A stretch of 64,000 nt of DNA from an uncultured Clostridia bacterium (GCA_910579745.1 CAJTVH010000009.1:16470-80469), one strand, 5' to 3'. Positions 18,013 to 27,160 are shown, counted from the stretch's first letter. Notes: a model not told the origin generated them from the letters alone. Numbers and translations: made by a program.

Positions 18013-19167
18013 ATGTATAAGGTTTTAACTTTAAATAAAATTTCAAAAGTTGGTTTATCGGAGCTTCCGGAGAACATGTACTCGGTTTCAGATGAGGAAA
18101 AAAATCCTGACGCCGTTCTTTTAAGAAGTTTTAAAATGCACGACATGGAACTTCCTGAATCCCTTTTAGCCGTAGCGAGATGCGGGGCGGGAGTAAACAA
18201 TATTCCTCTTGACAAATGCGCTGAGAAAGGAATAGTAGTGTTCAACACTCCCGGAGCCAACGCCAACGCCGTTAAAGAACTTGTTTTGACAGCGCTTTTG
18301 ATTTCATCACGTAAAATTGCTGAGAGCTATGAGTGGGCCAAATCACTTAAAGGCAGCGAGGGTATTCCAGCGGCTGTGGAGAAAGGCAAATCTCAGTTTG
18401 CCGGCCCTGAAATCATGGGCAAAACTTTAGGCATAATCGGTTTAGGAGCTATAGGAGTGCTTGTGGCTGAGGCGGCGGTCTCTCTTGGAATGAAAGTTAT
18501 AGGGTACGACCCATTTCTTTCTTTAAACGGGGCGTTGAAGCTTGACAAAGCCGTTAAATACACAACTAATCTTGACGACGTTTACAGCGAGAGCGATTAT
18601 ATAACAGTTCATGTTCCTCTTACTCCAGACACAAAGGAAATGTTTTGTAAAGAGAGTTTCGCCAAAATGAAGGACGGAGTTAGAATAATTAATTTGGCGA
18701 GAGGAGAGCTTGTTAATATAGGCGACATTAAAGAAGCTATTAAAGAGGGCAAAGTGTGTAAGTTTGTTACGGACTTCCCGAATGAGGATACAGTGGGCGT
18801 TGACGGGATAATAACCCTGCCTCATTTAGGAGCTTCAACACCGGAGGCGGAGGATAACTGCGCTTCTATGGCCGCTAATGAGATGAGAGAATATTTAGAA
18901 AACGGAAATATTGTTAATTCCGTGAATTATCCTAATTGCTTTTTAGCCAAAAACGCTGAGTCAAGGATCTGCGTCCTTTACAAAAACTCACCGGACGCTG
19001 TCTCAAACATTACAAAGGCTTTCGCCGACAAGGGCGTTACCGTTAAAGATATGGCGAGCAAAAGCAAAGGAGATTTCGCTTACTCAATTATTGATTTTGA
19101 CGGGGCTTGTGATATGTCAGGCGCTATTGGGGCTATAGAGGGCGTTATCAGAGTAAGAGTTATTTAA
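18013..19167 (+). CDS. serA: D-3-phosphoglycerate dehydrogenase
   Basis: First enzyme of serine synthesis. The 384-residue protein is the short form: a substrate domain (RCGAGVNNIPL), an NAD Rossmann domain (GKTLGIIGLGAIGVLVAE), catalytic INLARGELVN and LPHLGASTPEAEDN, and a C-terminal ACT-like domain from about residue 315 (ICVLYKNSPDAVSNIT), a likely serine-sensing site. An in-frame TTG at 18007 exists. ATG18013 fits AAGGAGAT better. Works with serC. serB is not seen here. Confidence 0.95.
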   Translation: MYKVLTLNKISKVGLSELPENMYSVSDEEKNPDAVLLRSFKMHDMELPESLLAVARCGAGVNNIPLDKCAEKGIVVFNTPGANANAVKELVLTALLISSRKIAESYEWAKSLKGSEGIPAAVEKGKSQFAGPEIMGKTLGIIGLGAIGVLVAEAAVSLGMKVIGYDPFLSLNGALKLDKAVKYTTNLDDVYSESDYITVHVPLTPDTKEMFCKESFAKMKDGVRIINLARGELVNIGDIKEAIKEGKVCKFVTDFPNEDTVGVDGIITLPHLGASTPEAEDNCASMAANEMREYLENGNIVNSVNYPNCFLAKNAESRICVLYKNSPDAVSNITKAFADKGVTVKDMASKSKGDFAYSIIDFDGACDMSGAIGAIEGVIRVRVI

Positions 19168-19219
19168 ATTTTATAAAATTTATATTTTTACCGCTATAGA
19201 GAGTGTAAGGGATTCAAGC

Positions 19220-19331
19220 GTATCTAAAAACCGAGATACGCTTGAAAAATCATAAAAAAGAGGTAGAATCCTTTTTCTTTATTTTTCACAGTTTGCAAAA
19301 CTCTGACAATAAGTACAAAGTTTTAGGATAC
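19220..19331. repeat. Family C element, short form
   Basis: The ends read GTATCTAAAAACC and AGTTTTAGGATAC. It is a 112-bp imperfect palindrome in the serA-DUF1015 gap. No coding capacity is seen. Confidence 0.55.
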
Positions 19332-19450
19332 GCTTCTATAGAGATTAAAAGAATTTTCAGTGTGTAATAATTATTTTAAATATCAGGTTTTATTAAAACC
19401 TGACTATTTATTTTTTATTATTTAATGTAATTTATCAAGGAGGGAAAACT

Positions 19451-20701
19451 ATGTCAGTTATCAGACCTTTTAAAGCTATAAGACCGGCGGCGAATCTCGC
19501 CTCTAAAGTAGCCGCTCTTCCTTACGACGTTATGAGCAGCGACGAGGCGAGGGAAATGGTTATCGGAAACCCTTATTCTTTTTTACATATTGACAAAGCG
19601 GAAATTGATTTAAGTCCTGATATTGACCTTTATGACGACAAGGTTTATGAGAAAGCCTCGGAAAATCTTCAGAAGATGATAGCTGACGGGGTTTTTATAA
19701 AAGACAATTCTCCCATGCTTTATATTTATACTCTTACAATGAATGGAAAAAGCCAGACTGGACTTGTTTCCTGTACGTCTATTGACGAGTATTTAGACGG
19801 AAAAATAAAAAAACACGAGCTTACTAGAGAGGCTAAAGAAAAAGACCGTATACGCCATGTAGACACGTGTAACGCCAATACGGGCCCTATTTTCCTTACT
19901 TATAAGCATAGGGAGGAAATTTCCTCGATTATTGAGAATTTTAAGAAGAATGAGCCGCCTGTATATGACTTTGTGACGGAAGACGACATTACTCACACTG
20001 TTTGGGTAATCGACAAAGAAGAGATTATAAAAAAGCTTACGGACGAGTTTAAGAAAGTCTCTGCCCTTTACATAGCGGACGGACACCACAGAAATGCCTC
20101 CGCCGTTAAAGTAGGTCTTAAAAGGCGTGAGGAGTTTCCGAATTTTTCGGAAGATGACGAGTTTAACTTTTATTTATCGGTTCTCTTCCCTGATGACCAG
20201 CTTTTCATTATGGATTATAATAGAGTGGTGAAAGACCTTAACGGTCTTTCTGACGACGAATTTTTTGACAAAATAAGGGAATATTTTATCATTTCGGAGC
20301 GAGGGGAAAAAGGTTCACCATATAAACCTAAAAAGGCGAGGGCTTTTGGTATGTATATAGGCGGGAAATGGTTTTCTCTTGAGGCGAAAGAAAATGTCGG
20401 AGAGGGCGAGGATGTTGTGGGCCGCCTTGACGTTTCTATTTTGCAGAATTATCTTTTATCTCCTGTTTTGGGAATAGACGATCCGAGAAGCGATGACAGA
20501 ATTGATTTTGTCGGCGGCATAAGGGGACTTAGTGAGCTTGAGAAAAGAGTTGACTCAGGAGAGATGAAGGCGGCTTTCTCTATGTTTCCGACTTCTATGG
20601 ATGAGCTTATGGAAATAGCCGACAGCGGGAAGATTATGCCACCTAAGTCAACTTGGTTTGAGCCAAAGCTTAGAAGCGGGTTATTTATTCATGAGTTATA
20701 A
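19451..20701 (+). CDS. DUF1015 family protein
   Basis: A 416-residue protein with the DUF1015 start PFKAIRPAANLASKVAALPYDVMS, NPYSFLHIDKAEIDL, KKHELTREAKEKDRIRHVDTCNANTGP, and the characteristic YIADGHHRNASAVK. The C-terminal half contains GIDDPRSDDRIDFVGGIRG and ends in a FPTSMDELMEIADSGKIMPP segment. DUF1015 genes often sit next to serC/serA in Firmicutes, as here, so a role linked to serine metabolism is plausible. The reaction is unknown. AAGGAGGG precedes the ATG. Confidence 0.9.
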   Translation: MSVIRPFKAIRPAANLASKVAALPYDVMSSDEAREMVIGNPYSFLHIDKAEIDLSPDIDLYDDKVYEKASENLQKMIADGVFIKDNSPMLYIYTLTMNGKSQTGLVSCTSIDEYLDGKIKKHELTREAKEKDRIRHVDTCNANTGPIFLTYKHREEISSIIENFKKNEPPVYDFVTEDDITHTVWVIDKEEIIKKLTDEFKKVSALYIADGHHRNASAVKVGLKRREEFPNFSEDDEFNFYLSVLFPDDQLFIMDYNRVVKDLNGLSDDEFFDKIREYFIISERGEKGSPYKPKKARAFGMYIGGKWFSLEAKENVGEGEDVVGRLDVSILQNYLLSPVLGIDDPRSDDRIDFVGGIRGLSELEKRVDSGEMKAAFSMFPTSMDELMEIADSGKIMPPKSTWFEPKLRSGLFIHEL

Positions 20702-20803
20702 TTATCAGCGCTTAGAGGCTAAATGGGCGCTGAACGAAGTTTATAAGCTTTTTAACTATATCTGTTTAATAGAAAATTTATGTTTTTTACAATTTTGATT
20801 TTT

Positions 20804-20848
20804 TAAAATTTAAAGTCTCGGATGGGTATTTCCGAGGCTTTAAATTTT
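20804..20848 (+). terminator. Terminator after the serC-serA-DUF1015 region
   Basis: AAAATTTAAAGTCTCGG pairs with CCGAGGCTTTAAATTTT across a 10-nt loop. The trailing TTT stretch belongs to the stem arm. Confidence 0.7.
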
Positions 20849-20853
20849 ATATA

Positions 20854-20890
20854 TGTTACTTTGTGTTACTATATGTTATTGTATGTTACT
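20854..20890 (+). promoter_or_regulatory. Four phased direct repeats (TGTTAYT, 10-bp period)
   Basis: TGTTACT at 20854 and 20864, TGTTATT at 20874 and TGTTACT at 20884 are spaced exactly 10 bp apart, one helical turn. The last overlaps the -35 box of the downstream promoter. Such an array is typical of a cooperative regulator-binding site. The regulator is unknown. Confidence 0.65.
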
Positions 20891-20907
20891 ATATTTTGTG
20901 GTATAAT
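20879..20907 (+). promoter_or_regulatory. Predicted sigma-A promoter at the left edge of the phage module
   Basis: -35 TTGTAT (20879-20884), a 17-bp spacer, and a consensus -10 TATAAT (20902-20907). It fires into a short hairpin-terminated unit rather than directly into the terminase gene. Confidence 0.65.
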
Positions 20908-20913
20908 ACAAAC

Positions 20914-20972
20914 AAGTTAAAGATTGCCCACGGGCAAGAGAAAAGCGAATCGATAAATCGATTCGCTTTTTT
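20914..20972 (+). ncRNA. Candidate short two-hairpin RNA or terminated leader
   Basis: About 7 nt after the TATAAT box begins a sequence of about 60 nt with hairpin one (TTGCCC/GGGCAA, 20924-20937) and hairpin two (AAAAGCGAATCGA/TCGATTCGCTTTT, 20941-20970). Hairpin two ends in a T run, as an intrinsic terminator does. There is no ORF. It may be a small RNA or an attenuated leader controlling the phage genes. No known family is recognised. Confidence 0.5.
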
Positions 20973-21022
20973 ACGTATAGGAAAGGGATACTTATACATT
21001 TATTGACTATTATATCAATCAA

Positions 21023-21162
21023 GGAAATACCGCACAATTCAAAAATAAAAATAATTTTTTAAAAAAATTGGAGTGTTAGTGTTATTTTTCTTGAAAAATG
21101 ACACGATAACGGAAATTTTAAATTTGAAAAATTATTTTTATTTTCCTTTGTGCGGTGTTTCC
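21023..21162. mobile_element. Family A MITE-like element, copy A1 (140 bp)
   Basis: The ends are GGAAATACCGCAC and GTGCGGTGTTTCC. The internal AGTGTTATTTTTC/GAAAAATGACAC hairpin is present. It is flanked by TCAA on both sides, a 4-bp target duplication. It has no coding capacity. Confidence 0.8.
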
Positions 21163-21260
21163 TCAAGTCTATTAAATCAATTCCAGAATAGAAAGAGAAA
21201 AGAAAAAAATTTTTTCCGTCTATACTGGAATTGACGCAAAGTTTAGGGGCGAGTCATTTT

Positions 21261-21443
21261 ATAGCAATCCAATTTAAAAATGAACAAAAGGAGACTGCTG
21301 AAAAGGCGTTTTCAGCCAGATAAAATTTATTTTCGCAAGGCGCTGGAAGGAGAGCATAGTTGAATGCCTATGCCGACTGACGGCAGCGCAGTGAAAATAA
21401 TTTTTAGCCGTCGAACTTGTTTATTTTTAGTTTGGATTGCTAT
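21261..21443. repeat. Family B element (183 bp)
   Basis: It is bounded by ATAGCAATCCAA and TTGGATTGCTAT. Its core reads TTTTCGCAAGGCGCTGGAAG and GCCTATGCCGACTGACGGCA. It sits just upstream of the small terminase gene, with the A1 element to its left. No gene is seen in the 20973-21508 gap. Confidence 0.7.
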
Positions 21444-21508
21444 AAAAGGGCTCGCGGGGAGCAAAACAGCGTTCCGCTCTCTTTCGCTACAATTATAGGG
21501 GGAATTTT

Positions 21509-21946
21509 ATGGGGAAAAAATTAAATGAAAGGCAGAAACGGGCCGCCGATTTTTTTATTGAGCTTGGAAACAAAACAAAGGCCCTTATTAAAGCCGGTTA
21601 CAGCAAAAAAAGCGCGGGCAGTATGTGCACCCGTTTTTTTGAGAACAAAGACGTTAAAGAATATGTGGAGGAAAGACTTAAAACCTTAGACGAGGAGAGG
21701 ATAGCTTCGGCGAGGGAGGTTATGACATATTTAACATCAGTCATGAGGGGAAAGGAAAAGGAACAGGTTATCGTAGTGACTGGAGAGGGCGACGGAGTAA
21801 CGAAAGCCAAAAATATAGAGAAGACCATTTCAGCGAAAGAGAGAATCAGAGCTGCCGAGCTTCTGGGAAAAAGGTTTGGTATTTATACGGACAAAGTTAA
21901 TTTAGGCGGTGTTTCCGTAATTATAAAGGATGATATAGATGAGTGA
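21509..21946 (+). CDS. Phage terminase small subunit
   Basis: A 145-residue protein with the Terminase_2-type N-terminal helix-turn-helix: LNERQKRAADFFIELGNK, then ALIKAGYSKKSAGSMCTRF, and VKEYVEERLKTLDEERIAS. It would recognise DNA for packaging and recruit the large subunit. GGGGGAA precedes the ATG. Its end overlaps the large-subunit start by 8 nt. Without a visible pac site it is unclear whether it packages specific or random DNA. Confidence 0.85.
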   Translation: MGKKLNERQKRAADFFIELGNKTKALIKAGYSKKSAGSMCTRFFENKDVKEYVEERLKTLDEERIASAREVMTYLTSVMRGKEKEQVIVVTGEGDGVTKAKNIEKTISAKERIRAAELLGKRFGIYTDKVNLGGVSVIIKDDIDE

Positions 21947-23189
21947 GGTTAAGGAAATTTCACTTAACGAGGTTATCGGCGGGGGGTATTCAGACTTTTG
22001 GAATTTTAAGGGAAGATACAGGGTATGCAAAGGATCCAGAGCGAGCAAAAAAAGCAAAACCGCCGCCCTTAATTTTATTTTCAGAATTATGAAATATAAA
22101 AACTCAAATTTACTTGTTGTGAGGAAGGTTTTCTCAACTTTAAAAGACAGTTGTTTTTCCGAGCTTAAATGGGCCGCTCTTCGTCTTGGGGTTTATGACC
22201 TTTGGGAATTTAAGCTTTCACCTCTTGAGATGACATACAAGCCCACAGGACAGAAAATTTTTTTCAGAGGTCTTGACGACCCTTTAAAAATCACGTCAAT
22301 TACCGTAAGCCATGGGAGTCTTTGCTGGTTATGGATTGAGGAGGCGTATGAAATAGCGAGGGAAACGGATTTTAATATGCTTGACGAGTCTATAAGGGGA
22401 ATGACCGACAGGGGTCTGTTTAAACAAATTACTTTAACTCTCAATCCATGGAACGAGCGTCACTGGATAAAAAAAAGATTTTTCGACGCTCCTAAAAGCT
22501 CCGACATTTTAGCGAAGACGACAAATTATTTACAAAATGAGTTTCTCGACTATAGTGACATAAAAGTTTTTGAGGAAATGAGAGAAAATAACCCAAAAAG
22601 GTATAGAGTAGCCGGACTCGGCTTATGGGGAAGCTCAGATGGTCTTATTTTCGAGAACTGGGAGGAGAGAGTTTTCGATGTTAAGGAAATATCAGGAAGA
22701 GAGGGGATTAAAAGTGTTTTTGGTTTAGATTTTGGATATACAAATGACCCGACGGCTTTTTTTGCTGGTTTTATAGATTTGGGGAAAAATGAGATTTTTG
22801 TTTTTGACGAGATATATAAAAAGGCCCTTACAAACAAAAATATTTTTGACGAAATTTATAAAAAAGGATTCGCCAAGGAAAAGATAATAGCCGACAGCGC
22901 CGAGCCTAAATCAATTACGGAGCTTTACGAGCTGGGTCTTATAAGAATTAAAAGGGCGAGAAAGGGAAAGGACAGCATTTTAAACGGCATTCAGTTTATA
23001 CAGGGATTTAAAATTTTTATTCTTCCGAAGTGTACAAACTTTATTATGGAAATTCAGAATTATTGCTGGAAAAGCGACAGGTTTGGGCAAAAGGTGAATG
23101 TGCCGTCGGAGGATTTTAATCATTTGATGGACGCCATGCGTTATGGGGTTGAGGAATTTTTAAGAGGTGATATGTTCAGTTTTGACTGA
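21939..23189 (+). CDS. terL: Phage terminase large subunit
   Basis: ATP-driven DNA packaging motor and nuclease, 416 residues, PBSX/SPP1-type. The N-terminal ATPase has a divergent Walker A (CKGSRASKKSKTAA) and a Walker B-like LCWLWIEEAYEI. The C-terminal RNase H-like nuclease has FGLDFGYTNDPTAFF, IIADSAEPKSI and HLMDAMRYGVEE, holding the expected acidic residues. The gene is intact, so packaging capacity appears retained. Translation is coupled to the small subunit. Confidence 0.93.
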   Translation: MSEVKEISLNEVIGGGYSDFWNFKGRYRVCKGSRASKKSKTAALNFIFRIMKYKNSNLLVVRKVFSTLKDSCFSELKWAALRLGVYDLWEFKLSPLEMTYKPTGQKIFFRGLDDPLKITSITVSHGSLCWLWIEEAYEIARETDFNMLDESIRGMTDRGLFKQITLTLNPWNERHWIKKRFFDAPKSSDILAKTTNYLQNEFLDYSDIKVFEEMRENNPKRYRVAGLGLWGSSDGLIFENWEERVFDVKEISGREGIKSVFGLDFGYTNDPTAFFAGFIDLGKNEIFVFDEIYKKALTNKNIFDEIYKKGFAKEKIIADSAEPKSITELYELGLIRIKRARKGKDSILNGIQFIQGFKIFILPKCTNFIMEIQNYCWKSDRFGQKVNVPSEDFNHLMDAMRYGVEEFLRGDMFSFD

Positions 23190-23206
23190 TGGTAATTTCT
23201 TTTTAA

Positions 23207-23285
23207 ATACTGTATAAAAAGACATAAGAGCAAAAAAATACTTTACGGGCGAGCCGCGCGACCGTAAAATATTTTTTATCAGATA
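23207..23285. repeat. Family D fragment between terL and portal
   Basis: It carries TATAAAAAGACATAAGAGC, AAAAAAATACTTTACGG and a CCGTAAAATATTTTTTA arm, like the left halves of the D copies upstream of serC. It shows that the same repeat occurs in both host and phage intergenic DNA. Confidence 0.5.
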
Positions 23286-23343
23286 CGCCCTAGATTAAAA
23301 TTGCTGTAGATATTAGCTATAAATTTTGAGAGGAGGTGAAAAA

Positions 23344-24765
23344 TTGTTTAAGAAAATTACCGAAAGAATCTTAGGATTCAGAAACCAGGAAGATGGAGAT
23401 GTTAATTATAACAAGGAGGACAAAGTTTTTGACAGGGAATTTATAAAATTTCTTGAAAAGGAAGCAGATAGGTTTTTAAGCTCAAAAAAAAGGGCCGATA
23501 TGCTTATGGGTGAAAGATATTATGACGGACGGCACGACATTATCAAAAGAAAAAGAACCGCTATAGGACAGGGCGGGGAGGTTACGGAGGTCTCAAATCT
23601 GCCCAACAATATTATTATCGACAATCAGTATGCCAGAATGGCCGACCAAAAAAACAATTATCTTTTATCCAAGGAACTCACGTTTATTTGTGATGATGAG
23701 AAATTTTTAAGGGAGGTAAAGGATATTTTGGGCCCTGGTTTTTTAAAAACCTTAAAGGCGGTTGGTTTAGACTGTTTTAACTGCGGGGTGGGATATATTT
23801 ACGTATACTGCGACGATTTTGGAAAGCTTTCTTTCAAAAGAATTTCACCTTATGAGATTATTCCTTTTAAAAAAGAGGGTGAGAGGGACTCTTTGGATTT
23901 CGCTTTAAGAATTTACAATACAGAGGTTTATAAAGATGGAGATTTATCTCTTATTGACAAAGCGGAGTTGTTTTTACCCCAAGGGATTAAAAGATTTATT
24001 ATTAAGGGAGGAAAATTCATACCTGAGGGAAGCGGTGAAATTATTCCTTACTTAAATTATAACGGGGAAGCGATGGATTTCGGCAGAGTTCCTATTATAT
24101 CATTTAGGCAGAACGAAAAGGAAATCCCGCTGATTTTAAGAGTTAAGGAACTTCAGGACGCTTTAAACACGGTTCAGTCAGACTTTATGAACAATTTACA
24201 GGAGGACGCGAGAAACACAATTCTTGTGCTTAAAAATTATGACGGAACGAATTTAGGAGAGTTTAGGAAAAATCTCGCCAAATTCGGAGCCGTTAAGGTG
24301 AAAAGTTCAGACGGTGCCGAGGGAGGGGTGTCTACCCTTAAAATTGACGTTGACTCAAACAACTTTAAAACCGTTATATCAAACCTTAAAACAGCCATTG
24401 TGGAAAACGCCAGGGGGATTGACTCAAAGTCTGATAAAATGATTGGGAATTTAAGCAGAATGAACATTCAAAGTATTTACAGCGACACGGACCTTGACGC
24501 CAATTCTATGGAAACGGAGTTTAAGGCGGCTTTTGAGGAAATTTTCTTTTTTATTAAATTTTATGTTAAAAATTTTATATCGGGTGATTTTAAAGACGAA
24601 AAAATCGAGGTTATTTTTAACAGGGATATTTTAATAAACGAGACGGAAGCTATTGACAACTGTATTAAATCTTTAGCGATATTATCAAGGGAAACAGTCG
24701 TTTCTCAGCATCCATGGGTCGGCGACGTTTTAGAGGAAAAAGAAAAAATACAAAAAGAGATTTAG
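23344..24765 (+). CDS. Phage portal protein (SPP1 gp6-like)
   Basis: Forms the dodecameric DNA gate at the capsid vertex. The 473-residue protein shows SPP1-gp6-type features: KEADRFLSSKKRADMLMGERYYDGRHDI, NIIIDNQYARMADQKNNYLLS, FRQNEKEIPLILRVKELQDALNT, and a late EIFFFIKFYVKNF helix. I chose TTG23344 because AGGAGGTG precedes it. An in-frame TTG at 23326 lies inside that ribosome-binding site. No Mu gpF-like minor head gene follows, unlike many relatives. Confidence 0.88.
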   Translation: MFKKITERILGFRNQEDGDVNYNKEDKVFDREFIKFLEKEADRFLSSKKRADMLMGERYYDGRHDIIKRKRTAIGQGGEVTEVSNLPNNIIIDNQYARMADQKNNYLLSKELTFICDDEKFLREVKDILGPGFLKTLKAVGLDCFNCGVGYIYVYCDDFGKLSFKRISPYEIIPFKKEGERDSLDFALRIYNTEVYKDGDLSLIDKAELFLPQGIKRFIIKGGKFIPEGSGEIIPYLNYNGEAMDFGRVPIISFRQNEKEIPLILRVKELQDALNTVQSDFMNNLQEDARNTILVLKNYDGTNLGEFRKNLAKFGAVKVKSSDGAEGGVSTLKIDVDSNNFKTVISNLKTAIVENARGIDSKSDKMIGNLSRMNIQSIYSDTDLDANSMETEFKAAFEEIFFFIKFYVKNFISGDFKDEKIEVIFNRDILINETEAIDNCIKSLAILSRETVVSQHPWVGDVLEEKEKIQKEI

Positions 24766-24778
24766 GAGGGGTTATTTT

Positions 24779-25144
24779 ATGAAAAAAGAAGAATTATTAA
24801 AAATCGGGCTTACAGAGGAGCAAGCGGACATAATTGTTCAGATGAACGAGGAGAACATCGGAAAGATAAAAGTTGAGATGGGTGTTCGCGACGCTTTATT
24901 AAAACATAAGGTCAAAAATATTAAAACAGTTTTGCCTCTTATAGATTTTGATAAAATAAAAAACGGGGAAGAAGGGATTTTTGGAATAGAGGAGCAGATA
25001 AAAGAGCTTAAAAACTCAGAGGACACGGCCTTTCTTTTTGAGGACGACAAGGTTACAGGCGCTAAAGCGGAAGAAAGCGGAAACGGCGGGAAAAAGCCTA
25101 AAAACGGAAAAATGACTTATACTCAGATGTGCCGTTTAATATAG
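24779..25144 (+). CDS. Phage capsid scaffold protein (GP20-like), short
   Basis: A 121-residue protein with the GP20-type scaffold pattern. A helical N-terminal half (LLKIGLTEEQADIIVQMNEE) is followed by ALLKHKVKNIKTVLPLIDFDKIK, IFGIEEQIKELKNSEDTAFLFE, and a Gly/Lys-rich C-terminal region. Known GP20 proteins are usually longer, so this is a reduced form. It sits in the expected place, between portal and capsid. AGGAGGGG precedes the ATG. No separate head protease is seen. Confidence 0.7.
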   Translation: MKKEELLKIGLTEEQADIIVQMNEENIGKIKVEMGVRDALLKHKVKNIKTVLPLIDFDKIKNGEEGIFGIEEQIKELKNSEDTAFLFEDDKVTGAKAEESGNGGKKPKNGKMTYTQMCRLI

Positions 25145-25166
25145 GCAATTTTATTTATTTTTCTAT

Positions 25167-25306
25167 GGAAATACCGCATAATTAAAAAATAAAAATAATT
25201 TTAGCGGCAGCGGCAAAAAAATTTGAATGAAAGTGTTATTTTTTCAAGAAAAAAATGACACTTTTTTTTGTAAAATTGTTTTTATTTCCTTTTGTGCGGT
25301 GTTTCC
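25167..25306. mobile_element. Family A element, copy A2 (140 bp, most diverged)
   Basis: The ends are GGAAATACCGCAT and GTGCGGTGTTTCC with CTAT duplicated on each side. The interior is diverged from the other copies, but the length is still exactly 140 bp. It lies between the scaffold and capsid genes. Confidence 0.75.
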
Positions 25307-25342
25307 CTATACAAAAAAATTATTATTTCAGGAGGTTTTTTT

Positions 25343-26392
25343 ATGGCTAAATTTGACAGTAAATCTTTTAATCCACAGGCTTTTGGTAAGTATATAGAGA
25401 CTTTACCGAAAACAAAGAAAAACGAACTTATTAAGGGAGGAATACTGAAAGGCAACAGCGAGATACGAGAGGCTTTCGGAAGCCAAACCGGTACAGCCTA
25501 CGCTATTTTGCCTATTTACGGAAGAATAGGTGGCGACGCTTTTAACTATGACGGTGTGAACGACATAGAAGCGGAGACGACCTCGTCTTTCGAGAGGGGA
25601 GTTGTGGTAGTCGGACGAGCGATGGCGTGGCTTGAGAAAGATTTTTCTGAGGATATTACAGGGGGCGCTGAATTTATGGACAACGCCGCCGTTCAAGTGA
25701 GCGATTATTTTGACAACGTTGACCAAAAGACCATATTATCGATTTTAAAAGGCATTTTCAGTATGACGGGGAAAGAAAACCTTAAATTCGTAAACGGCCA
25801 CACTTATGATATTTCCGCCGAAACAGGGGAGCTGGCTTTTGTGGACGCCGTAACATTAAACAACGCCGTACAGAAGGCGGGAGGCGACAACAAAAACAAA
25901 TTCAGCGTGGTTATTATGCACAGTGTTGTGGCGACAAATCTTGAGAACCTTAATTTATTGGGGTATCTTAAACAAACCGACCAGTCAGGTATTCAAAGAG
26001 ATTTAACCTTAGCCACATGGAACGGCAGAATAGTTCTTATTGACGACGATATGCCTGTTACGGAGAAAGATGGGTATAACGAGTATACTACCTACATATT
26101 AGGTGAGGGAGCGTTCGATTATGAGGATATTGGGGCGAGAGTTCCTTTTGAGATGCACAGAGACCCGAAAACCAACGGAGGGCTGGACACTTTATACGCA
26201 AGAACGAGAAAATGTTTCGCTCCTTTCGGAATATCTTACACTAAAACAAAACAGGCAAGCCTGTCGCCTACAGACGAGGAACTTTCCGACGGGGGAAACT
26301 GGGAGCTTGTAAATAACGGATTATCCGGAGACGACAAGGAATGGATTGACCACAAGGCTATCGCTATCGCCAGGGTTATTTCAAGAGGATAA
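25343..26392 (+). CDS. Phage major capsid protein
   Basis: A 349-residue coat protein. It opens with FDSKSFNPQAFGKYIETLP. The body carries AYAILPIYGRIGGDAFNYDG, VVVVGRAMAWLEKDF, a VVIMHSVVATNLENLNLLGYL segment and a late GARVPFEMHRDPKTNGGLDTLY region, typical of HK97-fold Firmicutes coat proteins. I chose ATG25343 because AGGAGG lies 8 nt upstream. Reading further upstream would run into the A2 repeat. It is intact. Confidence 0.85.
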   Translation: MAKFDSKSFNPQAFGKYIETLPKTKKNELIKGGILKGNSEIREAFGSQTGTAYAILPIYGRIGGDAFNYDGVNDIEAETTSSFERGVVVVGRAMAWLEKDFSEDITGGAEFMDNAAVQVSDYFDNVDQKTILSILKGIFSMTGKENLKFVNGHTYDISAETGELAFVDAVTLNNAVQKAGGDNKNKFSVVIMHSVVATNLENLNLLGYLKQTDQSGIQRDLTLATWNGRIVLIDDDMPVTEKDGYNEYTTYILGEGAFDYEDIGARVPFEMHRDPKTNGGLDTLYARTRKCFAPFGISYTKTKQASLSPTDEELSDGGNWELVNNGLSGDDKEWIDHKAIAIARVISRG

Positions 26393-26405
26393 AAGAGGTG
26401 ATTTT

Positions 26406-26786
26406 TTGATTGAGAGGATAATTGAGAGGCTTGGCCAATTTGGGATAGAAGTCAAAATCTCTGACAGAAGGCTGATTATTGCCGAATATGAGAACGCGCT
26501 GTCTTTTATAAGGGCGTCATGTAATATTGATGAAATTCCGAACGACCTTGAAAATGTGATTATCGAGAGAACCTGCGGTAATTTTTTATTTGTTTTAAAA
26601 AATTTTAGAGGACTTGACGGGGCAGATTACGAGGCTTTTGTCAAGGAAATCGCTGAAGGCGACGTTAAAGTGGTTTTTGACGAGGATTCAGTTTTAAGCG
26701 AGGAGCAGAAAATTGACAAGGTTATTGATTTTCTTATGGGATACGGGGAAGAGATTATATTATCAAAAAGGTGTATTTGCTGGTGA
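26406..26786 (+). CDS. Phage head-tail connector protein
   Basis: A 126-residue helical protein with a TTG start placed after AAAGAGGTG. It shows the pattern of Firmicutes connectors in this slot: RIIERLGQFGIEVKISD, an acidic loop ending AEGDVKVVFDEDSVL, KIDKVIDFLMGYGEEI, and a C-terminal RCICW resembling the common R-R-x-x-W ending. It would attach to the portal and complete the neck. It follows the capsid gene by 13 nt. Confidence 0.75.
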   Translation: MIERIIERLGQFGIEVKISDRRLIIAEYENALSFIRASCNIDEIPNDLENVIIERTCGNFLFVLKNFRGLDGADYEAFVKEIAEGDVKVVFDEDSVLSEEQKIDKVIDFLMGYGEEIILSKRCICW

Positions 26787-26803
26787 CGGGGGATTAATTT
26801 TTT

Positions 26804-27160
26804 ATGAAAGACGTTAAATCTATTATAGAAGGTTTTTTTAACGGGGTATGCGATATATTTGAGTTTATTGAGTATAAAGACGATTTTGGTATTATACAAT
26901 CGGAGGAAAGGCTTGTTTTAGAAAATATTCCGTGCAGGGTTTACTATAAAAACACCAAGGCAGCTATTAAAGGAAAAGTATCGGACTATGTTACTCAGAA
27001 AGTCAGTATTATGGTTGGCAGAGATATTTCTATAAAAAACGGCTCAGTCATCAAAGTCACTCAAAACGGATATACCGCTTTTTATCAAAAGACCGGCGAG
27101 GCGGCCATATACGATAATCACAGGGAGATTGAGGCGTCTCTTAAAAACATGTTTTCTTAG
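26804..27160 (+). CDS. Phage head-closure protein (XkdH/YqbH-like)
   Basis: A 118-residue small barrel-type neck protein. EERLVLENIPCRVYYKN, DYVTQKVSIMVGRDISIKNGS and IKVTQNGYTAFYQKTGEA match the slot and general pattern of head-closure proteins in PBSX/skin modules. The HK97 gp10-like gene that normally follows is not present. Only 108 bp separate this gene from the tail-terminator gene. Confidence 0.65.
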   Translation: MKDVKSIIEGFFNGVCDIFEFIEYKDDFGIIQSEERLVLENIPCRVYYKNTKAAIKGKVSDYVTQKVSIMVGRDISIKNGSVIKVTQNGYTAFYQKTGEAAIYDNHREIEASLKNMFS

